A DNA stretch of 64,000 nt from Flavobacterium fluviatile (GCF_010645065.1 NZ_JAADZW010000009.1:62001-126000); one strand, 5' to 3'. Shown: positions 54,236-62,379, numbered from the stretch's first letter. Notes: generated by a model not told the origin, from the sequence alone. Translations and numbers: made by a program.

Positions 54236-54961
54236 TTATTTTTGAATGAGCCCAGCGATTATATTGATGCTTAACGCTAAAATGATGGTATTAAAAAAGA
54301 AAGAAAGCAATCCATGCAGCAGTGCGATCCTTCGTATATGGCGTGCTGTAATATTGACGTCTGAAACCTGAAAGGTTGTTCCAAGCACAAATGAAAAATA
54401 ACAAAAATCCAGATAGTCGGGTGTATTTTCATCAGGAAAATCAAGCCCGCCAAATACCCGCCTTCCTTCTTTTTCCTCCCCAACTGCATAGTAAAGGTGC
54501 GCATATTTAAAAGTAAAAGTGGTGTGAACGAGCCACCATGCAAATATGGCTGAGAAGATGGTCAATAAAATATGGGTTGTCAGTTCTATACCTTTCATTT
54601 CTGCTGAAGTTTTGTAAAATAAAATGATGGCAATCATGCTCACCAGGGATGCCAGTAAAATTAAAATCATAATTAGAGATCGGCCCGAATCCTGCTTTTC
54701 AGCTATTTTGTGAAGTTCTTTAGGATGACATTTAAAAATGGTCATCCACGATAAAAACAGAAACATACCTGAGAACGCCAGCCAGGAAGCCATCCAGTGA
54801 ATAGAAGCTTTTTGAAGATCTCCCAGAATAAAAAAAACACCAATTGCTGTGCATATTGAAATATACAGTCGCAAATGGCTATCAACTTTGGCAATCCAGT
54901 TCTTTCTTGCTTTCAAAACATTTTTTTTATGATACGAAGGTACGTTAAAATAAAGGATCAA
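54236..54961 (-). CDS. DUF1345 integral membrane protein
   Basis: A 241-residue protein with about five membrane helices and the DUF1345 features HLRLYISICTAIGVFFIL, WWLVHTTFTFKYAHLYY, and DFCYFSFVLGTTFQVSDV. The family has no known function. It is alone on the minus strand between a terminator and the first micropeptide. Intact and of normal length. Confidence 0.85.
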   Translation of the reverse strand: MILYFNVPSYHKKNVLKARKNWIAKVDSHLRLYISICTAIGVFFILGDLQKASIHWMASWLAFSGMFLFLSWMTIFKCHPKELHKIAEKQDSGRSLIMILILLASLVSMIAIILFYKTSAEMKGIELTTHILLTIFSAIFAWWLVHTTFTFKYAHLYYAVGEEKEGRRVFGGLDFPDENTPDYLDFCYFSFVLGTTFQVSDVNITARHIRRIALLHGLLSFFFNTIILALSINIIAGLIQK

Positions 54962-55280
54962 ATTGATCTTTTCTCACTTGCCAAAATACAATTGTTAATA
55001 AGCACTTACCTATTCCATTATTAGTTTAATAATTTTGGTTTGATGCATAATACTGTATCTTTAGAAAATATTTGTTAAACTGCTTACTTTTAATCCCGGG
55101 ATATAATAAAATGCAAAATAGACTTAATTGCTGCAGATATGCTTTAATGCTTACTGGAATAATGGGCTTCACTGCTGTTTTTTCACTATAAATATTGAAC
55201 ACAGCAATAGAGTTGCAAATTCTTAGTTTACAACTCCTATTTGTAAATAATAAAACATTAAATTTCAAATTCTATTATTT
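54962..55280. other. Intergenic region with a micropeptide gene
   Basis: 319 nt, strongly AT-rich. Apart from the 26-codon gene at 55111-55191 (separate entry) I see no gene. A longer minus-strand open frame over the same bases lacks coding character. Confidence 0.45.
55111..55191 (+). CDS. 26-aa membrane micropeptide, copy 1
   Basis: A very short frame: N-terminus MQNRLNCCRYAL, then a hydrophobic half MLTGIMGFTAVFSL. A second frame at 61373-61456 encodes a related 27-residue peptide sharing NRLNC, L, TG, MGF and FS at the same spacings. Differences between them are often at third codon positions (AGA/AGG, CTT/CTA, TGC/TGT, GGA/GGT, TTC/TTT), so the protein, not only the DNA, appears conserved. 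It is probably a single-span membrane peptide; the function is unknown. The upstream sequence ATATAATAAA is also found before copy 2. Confidence 0.55.
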   Translation: MQNRLNCCRYALMLTGIMGFTAVFSL

Positions 55281-55952
55281 TTAGATCTCGTCGGCTATAA
55301 ATCCAATGCCCCTGACGGTTCGAAGCCTTTTATCATCGGCGTTAACACGGAGTTTTTTTCGTATGTTACTCATGAAAACATCGATGATACTCGTGTCGTA
55401 TTCATAATCTGTACCCCATACTTCTCTTATAATATCCACTCGGGAGCATACTTCTCCTTTATGCCGCACAAGATAAGCCAGCAGAAGAAATTCTTTACGG
55501 GTCAGCGTTATCTCCCTGTCGGCTTTAAGTACCTTGTAGCTGCTCATTTTTATAGTGATATCGGAGAGTGAATATTCACGTTCTGAATTTTTTTGTCCTT
55601 TTTTTTCATAGACCATAATCCTTGATAGCAGTTCCCCACGGGTAAAAGGCTTTTTTATATAATCATTGGCACCGCATTCAAGCCCTATAATAGTATCTTC
55701 AAGATAGTCTTTCGCTGTGAGAAAAATTATAGGCGTATGAATATCAGATACTCTTATTGCCTGGCACACTTCCATGCCTGAGACTGATGGCAGTATCCAG
55801 CTTATCAGTATAAGGTCATAGTTTCTTGTTGTTGCACGAAGGACTCCTTCCCGTCCATCTTCGGCGGTATGGACAAAATGTCCTTCGTCCTCAAGCCCAA
55901 GACGCAGGAAATTTACACTTTTTGGCTGGTCATCAATTATGAGAATATTCAT
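55281..55952 (-). CDS. Atypical OmpR-family response regulator lacking the phospho-acceptor Asp
   Basis: A 223-residue regulator with a receiver domain and a winged-helix DNA-binding domain (residues 125-220, ending VRGIGFIADEI). The receiver keeps the acidic pair (IIDDQ, 7-8), the Thr (FLTAKD) and the Lys (YIKKPF), but the position of the phospho-acceptor is Ser51 in LILISWILPSVSG (codon AGC). The paired regulator at 42683 has Asp51 there. No kinase gene is adjacent. It thus probably works without phosphorylation at that site, either constitutively or through another signal. Confidence 0.88.
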   Translation of the reverse strand: MNILIIDDQPKSVNFLRLGLEDEGHFVHTAEDGREGVLRATTRNYDLILISWILPSVSGMEVCQAIRVSDIHTPIIFLTAKDYLEDTIIGLECGANDYIKKPFTRGELLSRIMVYEKKGQKNSEREYSLSDITIKMSSYKVLKADREITLTRKEFLLLAYLVRHKGEVCSRVDIIREVWGTDYEYDTSIIDVFMSNIRKKLRVNADDKRLRTVRGIGFIADEI

Positions 55953-56239
55953 TATAAACTTGTTAATTACTGGTTAGGGATTTGATGAGAATCCTATAGA
56001 ATAAGATTTATTTTTAAAGATAGTTATGCAGATGCGATAACCCGCTGATGTAAAAAACTATGCTCAACCTTTTTAATTTGTAATTCATTTTAATTGCAGC
56101 TAAACTAAATTCCAGACCTAATACAGGAAACAAAATGGCCTGGCTGCAGGTATATCGATAATTGCATTACTAATGTATTACCGTACCTTCACAAATACCT
56201 TATCAGGCAACTAAGAAAAAAAATGAAAGATTTTATTGG
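55953..56239. other. Intergenic region upstream of the atypical regulator
   Basis: 287 nt, AT-rich, between two minus-strand genes. It should hold the regulator promoter. I see no gene, RNA or strong hairpin. Confidence 0.4.
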
Positions 56240-56578
56240 CTATGCTTCAGTGTAGCCTATCTGCGGGGGCTGCCATATGCAGCTAAGGTAATAAGAAGGA
56301 AAGGATTCATAGGTATTTATAGTACCTGCCTTAAATTGAAAAGTAAAATAAAAAAAAAGTTCATTTACCTCGGTAAGGGCAACGGCGCCGCAGCAGCTTG
56401 CACACTGGCAAAAAGAACAGCAAACAGGCTTGTGTTTATGGTCGTTATTTTTTTTAAGAGAAACAATTTCCTTCTGAACGCTAACAGGAGTGTCAATATC
56501 TCCACATGGAATCAGCAGTAATGTCAGTAGACGTACTGCAAGTAAAATTACAAAAATGGATCTTTGATAGCTCATCAT
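56240..56578 (-). CDS. DUF6660-family exported protein (third copy)
   Basis: A 112-residue protein: hydrophobic signal (residues 8-24), a Lys/His middle (KKNNDHKHKP), a Cys cluster (VCCSFCQCASCCGAV) and the end CIWQPPQIGY. It shares these features with 43678-44013 and more distantly 11564-11932. Unlike those it is not followed by an efflux operon; its neighbours are a His-rich protein and the atypical regulator. It may be a remnant of a third metal locus or act alone as a periplasmic metal binder. Confidence 0.75.
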   Translation of the reverse strand: MMSYQRSIFVILLAVRLLTLLLIPCGDIDTPVSVQKEIVSLKKNNDHKHKPVCCSFCQCASCCGAVALTEVNELFFYFTFQFKAGTINTYESFPSYYLSCIWQPPQIGYTEA

Positions 56579-56694
56579 TGTAAATTTACAAAAAAACTGG
56601 ATAAATTAAAAAAAGTAAATAAGATTTAATACAAATCATCAGGAAAGCCTGCCGATTTGAAAAGTATTTTTATTCAAAAATATACCCATACAAT

Positions 56695-56732
56695 AAAAAA
56701 ACGCCCCCTGTCATCAATAGAATAGGGAGCGT
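56695..56732 (-). terminator. Terminator of the His-rich protein gene
   Basis: The arms 56701-56709 and 56724-56732 (9 positions, one mismatch) form a hairpin followed, on the minus strand, by six T. It lies 17 nt after the stop at 56750. Confidence 0.8.
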
Positions 56733-56749
56733 TGTAAACATCTCGGGTA

Positions 56750-56935
56750 TTATTTGTTTTTTTTGTGGTGTTCACCTTCCTGATGGTGCTCTTCCTCGGT
56801 GTGGTGCTCATCCTCATCATGATGCTCAGGATGATTTTTTCCTGCTTCCCCTTCGTGGTGTTCAGGGTGTGTGTGATGCTCCTTATGTTTGTGATGTTCG
56901 GGGTGATCATGCCCCTCTTTTTCCTGTGTGCTCAT
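56750..56935 (-). CDS. Histidine-rich metal-binding protein
   Basis: A 61-residue cytoplasmic protein with 19 His and many Glu, arranged in imperfect repeats (HPEHH three times; EHHT, EHHQ, EHHK). It has no signal peptide. The composition is that of nickel/zinc-storage proteins (Hpn-like), although the repeat unit is its own. An intact terminator follows. It lies beside the third DUF6660 gene, in line with metal buffering. The other frames over this region are shadows of the repeat. Confidence 0.7.
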   Translation of the reverse strand: MSTQEKEGHDHPEHHKHKEHHTHPEHHEGEAGKNHPEHHDEDEHHTEEEHHQEGEHHKKNK

Positions 56936-57259
56936 AATTGATATTTTTTAATTAATAATAATAAAACCGTGTTTTGTCCAATTTTTTTAGGGCTTAACAA
57001 TATTGTTTACACTAAGTTACCTTAAATTAGGCAACAATTACTTAGGATTTCCTTAAGATTAAATGAATAACAAAATATTAAGAATTTATACCTAATTAAT
57101 TTTCAATCTTTGGGTGTAAAGATCTAAAATGTTACAAGGAATTCTTCAGCAAAAAATAATATCCTTAATTAACCGTATCAAATAAGTATTTTGCACATTT
57201 ATAAGAGATCATTTTAAACCAATTATCGACATCTGATATAATTTCAAATAATTATTTGT
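56936..57259. other. Divergent intergenic region
   Basis: 324 nt, very AT-rich, between divergent genes (His-rich protein, PAP2 phosphatase). It should hold both promoters. Imperfect direct copies of TTACCTTAAATTA occur near 57017 and 57050. No gene seen. Confidence 0.4.
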
Positions 57260-58018
57260 ATGAGAAAAATTAATATTTTATTGCTTTTGATGATCAATTT
57301 TACGGCCTCTTCACAAAGTTTCAGCGGGAGAGACAGCACTTTTAGTGATACGGTTAAAAATATTCGTTTCAATTACAAGCAGCTTATTATTCCAGGGGTA
57401 TTAATAGGATATGGATTTTGGGGAATTGAAAGCGGACAAATAAAAAGTTTTAATTTTCAGATTCGTAATAAAATTACTGAAAACATAGACACAAAGGTAA
57501 CCATTGACGATTTTTCAAGATACGTTCCCGCTGTTTCCGTTTATGCTCTTAACGGGTTGGGTGTCAAAGGAAAAAATAATACAAGGGACCGTTCGGTGAT
57601 ATTGGCCACTTCCACCATTTTTACTTTAGGAAGTGTTATGGCACTAAAATCCATAACTAATATTGAGCGTCCCGATGGAACAACTAATAATTCTTTTCCT
57701 TCAGGCCACGCTGCTATAGCTTTTGCGGGAGCTGAGTTTCTCTATCAGGAATATAAAGATCAATCTATATGGTATGGTGTGGCTGGATATGCAATTGCTA
57801 CCGGAACAGGATTATTTAGAATTTACAACAACAGGCACTGGCTTACCGATGTAGCAGCTGGAGCAGGAATCGGGATTTTAAGTACCAAAGCAGCATATTG
57901 GCTCAATCCATATCTGACAAGAAAAATATTCGGCAAAAAAGAACGCAACTGCACCTCTTTTCTGGCGCCGTCCTACGATGGAAGGCAATTTAGAATCACA
58001 TTTGTAAAATCATTTTAA
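57260..58018 (+). CDS. PAP2-superfamily phosphatase, exported
   Basis: A 252-residue protein with a signal peptide (residues 1-19, ending SSQ) and the three PAP2 motifs: KSITNIERP, SFPSGHAAIAFAG, and RIYNNRHWLTDVAAG. It probably dephosphorylates a lipid phosphate (phosphatidic acid or undecaprenyl pyrophosphate) in the envelope. It is a single gene with a terminator right after the stop. Confidence 0.88.
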   Translation: MRKINILLLLMINFTASSQSFSGRDSTFSDTVKNIRFNYKQLIIPGVLIGYGFWGIESGQIKSFNFQIRNKITENIDTKVTIDDFSRYVPAVSVYALNGLGVKGKNNTRDRSVILATSTIFTLGSVMALKSITNIERPDGTTNNSFPSGHAAIAFAGAEFLYQEYKDQSIWYGVAGYAIATGTGLFRIYNNRHWLTDVAAGAGIGILSTKAAYWLNPYLTRKIFGKKERNCTSFLAPSYDGRQFRITFVKSF

Positions 58019-58028
58019 GATAAGTAAT

Positions 58029-58062
58029 AAAAAGTTTAATATTTATAAATATTAAACTTTTT
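58029..58062. terminator. Terminator of the PAP2 gene
   Basis: The arms 58029-58043 and 58048-58062 form a perfect 15-bp AT-rich hairpin with a 4-nt TATA loop, flanked by A- and T-runs. It begins 11 nt after the PAP2 stop. Confidence 0.85.
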
Positions 58063-58343
58063 GATTTTTGCACTTTCTTTCAGCAGGAAGGTTTCTTTTC
58101 CCACTCCATCGGAAGGCTATACAAAGTAGTTTCAGGATTGGAACGTGGGAAAATTTAAAGAAACACGATGCAATATTTTTGCTTCCGATTTCTTATGTAA
58201 AATTATTCCACAATGAAAATTAAAGTTGGCACTTCCCAATTTGAATCTTTAATCAGGCTGCCATTTGAAAACTTATTATTTCCGTTTTCAAATGTAGAAT
58301 TATAATTAATGCATTCTCAAAAAAAATAATTTCTTCTCCAAAA
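58063..58343. other. Intergenic region upstream of the di-haem operon, with a porin-gene echo
   Basis: 281 nt with no intact gene. 58135-58177 matches 61068-61110 inside the porin gene at 39 of 43 positions. A 30-codon frame at 58213 looks accidental. Confidence 0.6.
58135..58177 (+). repeat. 43-nt copy of an internal part of the downstream porin gene
   Basis: The bases match 61068-61110 with four differences and no gaps. In the porin frame they read DWNVGKFKETRCNI, against DWNVGKFKETGGNI in the porin. Sequence on both sides has diverged. It is best explained as the last trace of a duplicated porin gene. Confidence 0.6.
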
Positions 58344-58375
58344 TTGATATTTGTTTAAAAAAATATTTAGATTTG
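58344..58375 (+). promoter_or_regulatory. Candidate promoter of the di-haem/Rieske/porin operon
   Basis: TTG at 58344-58346 and TAGATTTG at 58368-58375 (full TAnnTTTG match) are 21 nt apart. The ATG at 58391 follows 16 nt downstream. Confidence 0.4.
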
Positions 58376-58427
58376 TCTAAAAATTAAATCATGTTCCATA
58401 AAAATATTTTTTTTAAGAAAACCTTTA

Positions 58428-59597
58428 TTGCTGATAATCTTATGTTTTGCACTCTTATCTTGCGATGCAAGTTATGTTGAAATCCCAGCCGATGATGAAC
58501 TATTGGATGGTCCAGTTGATGGTTTGTCGAATTCTGAATCTGCACAATTCTTAAGAGGTGATGCAGCAGTAAATGAAGTTTTTACACGAGAAACAGGCCT
58601 GGGACCAACATTTGTTGGAACGAGCTGTATCAATTGTCATGCGGGAGACGGAAAAGGGCATTTATTTACAACACTTACCCGGTTTGGACAAATTGATGAA
58701 ACAGGAAATCAATTTTTAAATCAAGGAGGCCCGCAGCTTCAATACAGAGCTTTACCAGGTTACTTACCAGAACAAATCCCAGCCGGGGCAACATTCTCTA
58801 AATTTACCCCCCCGGCATTTACAGGGTTGGGCTTTTTACAATATGTGTCGAATAATGATTTAATTCAGATGACAGATCCTGAGGATAGTAATGGAGATGG
58901 TATTTCAGGAACTGTAAACTGGGTTACTATTCCTGGTTATTCAATTCCAGCTTCCAATGCAATAACCCAAAACAGCAAACATATTGGACGATATGGCAAA
59001 AAAGCCTCTGCATTTGATTTATTGCATCAAACAGTTAATGCCTACAATCAGGATATGGGAATTACATCTGTATTTAATCCTATTGATCATTATTCTAATT
59101 TAGAAATTGATCCTGAAATCTCAACTGCTAAAGTCAATGATGTCATTTTTTACTTAAGCACCTTAAAAGCTCCAATTCAGCGAAATCAAAATGATACCGG
59201 TGTTATTCGCGGTAAAAACATATTTACTCAAATTAATTGTGTGGGATGTCATAAAAGTGAACTTAAGACAAGTTATTCTCCTATAAACGCCCTTTCTTAT
59301 AAAACTTTTGCCCCTTATACTGATTTGCTTTTACATGATATGGGAAGCGCATTAGATGATGGCTACACTGAGGGAAGTGCCAAAACCTATGAATGGAGAA
59401 CTCCTCCGCTTTGGGGGATAGGTCTTTCAGAAAATTCACAAGGAGGAAACTTATTCCTGATGCATGACGGTCGTGCACACACTATTGAACAAGCCATAAC
59501 ATTACATGGCGGTGAGGCGCAACAAAGCAGAAATGCATTTGAAAAACTGTCTACAGAAGATAAAGAAGCTTTACTGAAATTTATAAAATCATTATGA
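58428..59597 (+). CDS. Di-haem oxidoreductase (DUF1111/thiol-oxidoreductase-like) lipoprotein
   Basis: A 389-residue cytochrome with CINCH (about residue 67) and CVGCH (about 272), and the WRTPPLWGIGLS and LMHDGRAHTIEQAI blocks of the di-haem oxidoreductase family. The lipobox is LLSC. The open frame begins at a TTG (58428), which gives a signal peptide without a basic start. The ATG at 58391 (MFHKNIF) would supply one but is in another frame; one T fewer in the T8 run at 58407-58414 would join them. The stop overlaps the Rieske start (ATGA). It likely passes electrons to or from the Rieske protein. Confidence 0.85.
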   Translation: MLIILCFALLSCDASYVEIPADDELLDGPVDGLSNSESAQFLRGDAAVNEVFTRETGLGPTFVGTSCINCHAGDGKGHLFTTLTRFGQIDETGNQFLNQGGPQLQYRALPGYLPEQIPAGATFSKFTPPAFTGLGFLQYVSNNDLIQMTDPEDSNGDGISGTVNWVTIPGYSIPASNAITQNSKHIGRYGKKASAFDLLHQTVNAYNQDMGITSVFNPIDHYSNLEIDPEISTAKVNDVIFYLSTLKAPIQRNQNDTGVIRGKNIFTQINCVGCHKSELKTSYSPINALSYKTFAPYTDLLLHDMGSALDDGYTEGSAKTYEWRTPPLWGIGLSENSQGGNLFLMHDGRAHTIEQAITLHGGEAQQSRNAFEKLSTEDKEALLKFIKSL

Positions 59598-60040
59598 TAA
59601 TGAATAGAAAACAATTTTTAAAAACATGTGGTCTTGGATGTTTAGCAGGGATAACCGGGGCAAGTTTATTACAAAGCTGTGCTTCTTCCCAGATTCTTTC
59701 AAGAGAGATTAAAGACTCTGATCTTTTAGTTCCCGTTTCTGACTTTATAATACAAAAAGGAACAGAAACAGACTTTAAAAAATACATAATCATTCAAAAT
59801 GAAATATTAAAAGCACCAATTTGTGTGTATCGTTTTGATGCAAACGACTATTGCGCCATGTTTATGTTATGTACACATCAGGGTGCGGAATTACAGGTTT
59901 TTGGAGATAAATTACAATGCCCCGCACACGGAAGTGAATTCAGCAACCGGGGTATTTTAGAGAACGGTCCCGCAAATACAGATCTTAGAAAATTTCCGGT
60001 CGCAATAGAAAATAATATTCTAAAAATATCTTTAAAATGA
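59594..60040 (+). CDS. Rieske [2Fe-2S] protein, exported
   Basis: A 148-residue protein with cluster motifs CTHQGAEL and CPAHGSEF. The N-terminus (MIMNRKQFLKTCG) resembles a twin-arginine signal with RK, followed by a lipobox-like LLQSC. It is therefore probably folded before export and anchored in the periplasm. A start at the second Met is also possible. The gene overlaps the di-haem gene by 4 nt and the porin gene by 4 nt, so all three are translated together. An electron-transfer partner of the di-haem protein is the likely role. Confidence 0.85.
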   Translation: MIMNRKQFLKTCGLGCLAGITGASLLQSCASSQILSREIKDSDLLVPVSDFIIQKGTETDFKKYIIIQNEILKAPICVYRFDANDYCAMFMLCTHQGAELQVFGDKLQCPAHGSEFSNRGILENGPANTDLRKFPVAIENNILKISLK

Positions 60041-61269
60041 GATTAAAACTAACTTTATTTCTGGCAATCTCTTTCTTCATTTACGCAAATTGTTTTGCAC
60101 AAATTGACCCCAGTTTACTAAAAAGGGTACCAAAAGATACTGTAAAAAACATCTTAAACATGGATGCTGTTTACAATAGACCGTCATTGAATATAAACAA
60201 AACGCCAATTTCTATTGGTGGGTACGTTGAAATGAACTGGCAAAAACTTACCACAGACGGAGTATCAGAAGGTCATCAATTTCAAGCCAGAAGATTATCT
60301 ATTTTCATGTCATCAGCCATTAGTAAAAGAGTGAAGTTTTTAAGTGAAATTGAATTTGAAGATGGAGGAAAAGAAATTGCAATTGAATTTGCATCTGTAG
60401 ACGTTGAATTTGATCCTTTGGTAAATTTAAGGGCTGGAATAATTTTGAATCCAATTGGTTCTTTCAATCAAAATCATGACGGCCCCAAATGGGAATTTAC
60501 CGACCGGCCAATTTCATCAACTCAAATGTTACCAGATACATTTAGTAATGCCGGCGTGGGACTTTTTGGAAAAAAATATACAAAAAACTGGATGTTTGGA
60601 TATGAAGCCTATTTATCCGGAAGTTTTGATAATTCTATAATTGAGAACACCGAAAATAAAACTTTCCTGCCGGCAGCAAAAAACAACCCTGAAAGATTTG
60701 AAGAAATAAATAGTGGTGAACCGTTATTTACAGGAAAAATAGCCCTTAGGAATAATAAAATAGGTGAACTGGGAATTTCATACATGAGTGGAATATATAA
60801 CAAATTCCAGGATGATGGAATTGTTATTGATAAGAAGAGACGTGTAGCAGTTTTTGCCTTGGATTTTAACACTACTCTGCCAAAAATCAAAACCTTTATC
60901 ACTACAGAATTTGCCTGGATTTATGTTGATGTTCCCGAAACTTATTCTCAACAATTCGGAAATAAACAAAAGGGGGGCTTTATAGATATTGTACAGCCCA
61001 TCTTGACAAAAACAATTCTGGGATGGGAAAAAACAACTATAAACATCGCCTGCAGATTAGAATATGTGGATTGGAATGTGGGAAAATTTAAAGAGACAGG
61101 AGGCAATATTGGTGAAGATGTATGGAGTATAATGCCTGCCATTAGTTTCAGACCAACTTCTCAAACCGTAATTCGTCTAAACTATCGCTATTTAAAACAA
61201 AGAGACATTTTTTCCAACGCTCCGTCAATTACTGATGGATTTAATATGGGGATTTCGACATACTTCTAA
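60037..61269 (+). CDS. Porin, OprO/OprP-like
   Basis: A 410-residue outer-membrane protein with a signal peptide ending at CFAQ (residue 22), an N-terminal linker, then a 16-strand-like barrel (SIGGYVEMNWQKL, FQARRLSIFMSSAISKRVKF, LSEIEFEDGG) ending in GMNMGISTYF-like sequence with terminal Phe. The early strands resemble phosphate-selective porins O and P. It overlaps the Rieske gene by 4 nt. It presumably admits the substrate for, or supports, the redox pair. Substrate unknown. Confidence 0.82.
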   Translation: MRLKLTLFLAISFFIYANCFAQIDPSLLKRVPKDTVKNILNMDAVYNRPSLNINKTPISIGGYVEMNWQKLTTDGVSEGHQFQARRLSIFMSSAISKRVKFLSEIEFEDGGKEIAIEFASVDVEFDPLVNLRAGIILNPIGSFNQNHDGPKWEFTDRPISSTQMLPDTFSNAGVGLFGKKYTKNWMFGYEAYLSGSFDNSIIENTENKTFLPAAKNNPERFEEINSGEPLFTGKIALRNNKIGELGISYMSGIYNKFQDDGIVIDKKRRVAVFALDFNTTLPKIKTFITTEFAWIYVDVPETYSQQFGNKQKGGFIDIVQPILTKTILGWEKTTINIACRLEYVDWNVGKFKETGGNIGEDVWSIMPAISFRPTSQTVIRLNYRYLKQRDIFSNAPSITDGFNMGISTYF

Positions 61270-61372
61270 AAATAAAATGCTCTTCTCTTACTTAACTGTT
61301 CCCTGCAGGTCATTTTTATCGTGGCACAAAAATTGCAGTAATCTTATATAATAAACATAAAAACATCTTTAT

Positions 61373-61456
61373 ATGAATAATAGGCTAAATTGTTGGAAAT
61401 GTGTGTTGGTAATTACTGGTGTGATGGGCTTTGTTTCATTTTTTTCACAGTATTAA
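61373..61456 (+). CDS. 27-aa membrane micropeptide, copy 2
   Basis: MNNRLNCWKCVL, then VITGVMGFVSFFSQY. It is a clear relative of the 26-residue peptide at 55111-55191 (shared NRLNC, TG, MGF, FS at identical spacing) with silent differences at several codons. A terminator hairpin follows 51 nt later, which supports a transcribed unit. It is likely a single-span membrane peptide with one or two free Cys; the function is unknown. Confidence 0.55.
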   Translation: MNNRLNCWKCVLVITGVMGFVSFFSQY

Positions 61457-61507
61457 AAAATTACAGCATCTATCAAAATTTGAAGGAAATTAGTATAATC
61501 AAAATTT

Positions 61508-61539
61508 AAAGCCATTTCGTGCGAAATGGCTTTTTTATT
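61508..61539 (+). terminator. Terminator after micropeptide copy 2
   Basis: The arms 61508-61517 and 61524-61533 (10 bp, perfect) with a 6-nt loop CGTGCG, then a T-rich run. It lies 51 nt after the micropeptide stop. Confidence 0.85.
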
Positions 61540-61759
61540 TCTTATAATTAAAATTCAGGTTATCAAATTTAAAAAGCCATTTTCGTAGTTTTATATTGAT
61601 TAATTTCAAGGTGAAGTATTTTTTAAAAAACTTGTAAAATAAAAATCTAAAGAAAAATTGAACTAAAAGTTTGAAGAAAGCAATACCAATTATACTACAA
61701 TGTAAGAATTCATAAGTAAAATTGTACTTGCTAATTGTTAGACATAATTATCAGAAACT

Positions 61760-62329
61760 ATGGCGGCTATTAAAAATATTTCAGCAAAAGGAGGAGGTAA
61801 TATTACAATTGCTTTCCTCCTATCTATCCTTATTCCTGCAATTGGCTATTATTATTTAGGGACTCTATACGCATTATTCGCTGTCGGGTACTTGGGCGGC
61901 TTTATTTTTTGGCTTTATATTCCGTCTAGGACAAAATGGCCATTACTTAGAGCTCCTTTCTGGTCGACAATGTTTGCATTTCTATTCCTGCATAAAGTAG
62001 AGGAAAATAGGATGAATTTTTTTAAAGTTGTCTCTGAGAAAATCACGGGAGGGACAGTTCCTGAAATTTCGCTTGGACTTGTTGCAGGAATGTTAGTTTT
62101 ACCAATAGGCATTTGGCTCTCAATTCCTCTTCTGATAAAGCGACGACATGAGCTAGGTTACTTCGCCATCTGGACTCTATTTATTTCAATGGGCTTTACA
62201 GAACTGGCACATTTTTATTTTCCTTTTTTGATAAATGGACCATATAAATATTTTCCCGGTATGGCAAGTGTAGTTGTCCTAGCACCTCTAGCTTGGTGGG
62301 GTATCTGGCGTCTAATAAAAAAGACTTAA
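61760..62329 (+). CDS. HXXEE-domain integral membrane protein
   Basis: A 189-residue protein with about five membrane helices. HKVEENRMNFFK (about residue 75) matches the HXXEE pattern of a membrane-protein family without a known function, and ELAHFYFPF lies in a later helix. The assignment rests on this one motif and topology. It stands alone between the micropeptide terminator and the integrase. The base composition is as AT-rich as its neighbours. Confidence 0.55.
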   Translation: MAAIKNISAKGGGNITIAFLLSILIPAIGYYYLGTLYALFAVGYLGGFIFWLYIPSRTKWPLLRAPFWSTMFAFLFLHKVEENRMNFFKVVSEKITGGTVPEISLGLVAGMLVLPIGIWLSIPLLIKRRHELGYFAIWTLFISMGFTELAHFYFPFLINGPYKYFPGMASVVVLAPLAWWGIWRLIKKT

Positions 62330-62379
62330 AGAAAATTGAAGTTGTAAATATTAGGTTTTAATAACATTTATTAAAACTT

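Larger units (their letters stand above)
61270..61759. other. Intergenic region with the second micropeptide and a terminator
   Basis: 490 nt, very AT-rich. It contains the 27-codon frame at 61373-61456 and the hairpin at 61508-61539. 61540-61759 shows nothing I can support apart from space for the promoter of the next gene. Confidence 0.5.

Noticed and set aside
55026..55268. 80-codon minus-strand frame between DUF1345 and the atypical regulator
   Set aside because: It overlaps the micropeptide on the other strand; no homology pattern, and the translation has no recognisable features.
56674..56910. Second open frame over the His-rich gene
   Set aside because: It is a frame shadow created by the repeated CAC/GAG codons of the His-rich protein and runs through its terminator.
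58213..58305. 30-codon frame from ATG 58213
   Set aside because: No relative in the window, no membrane or signal features, and it is of chance length for AT-rich DNA.
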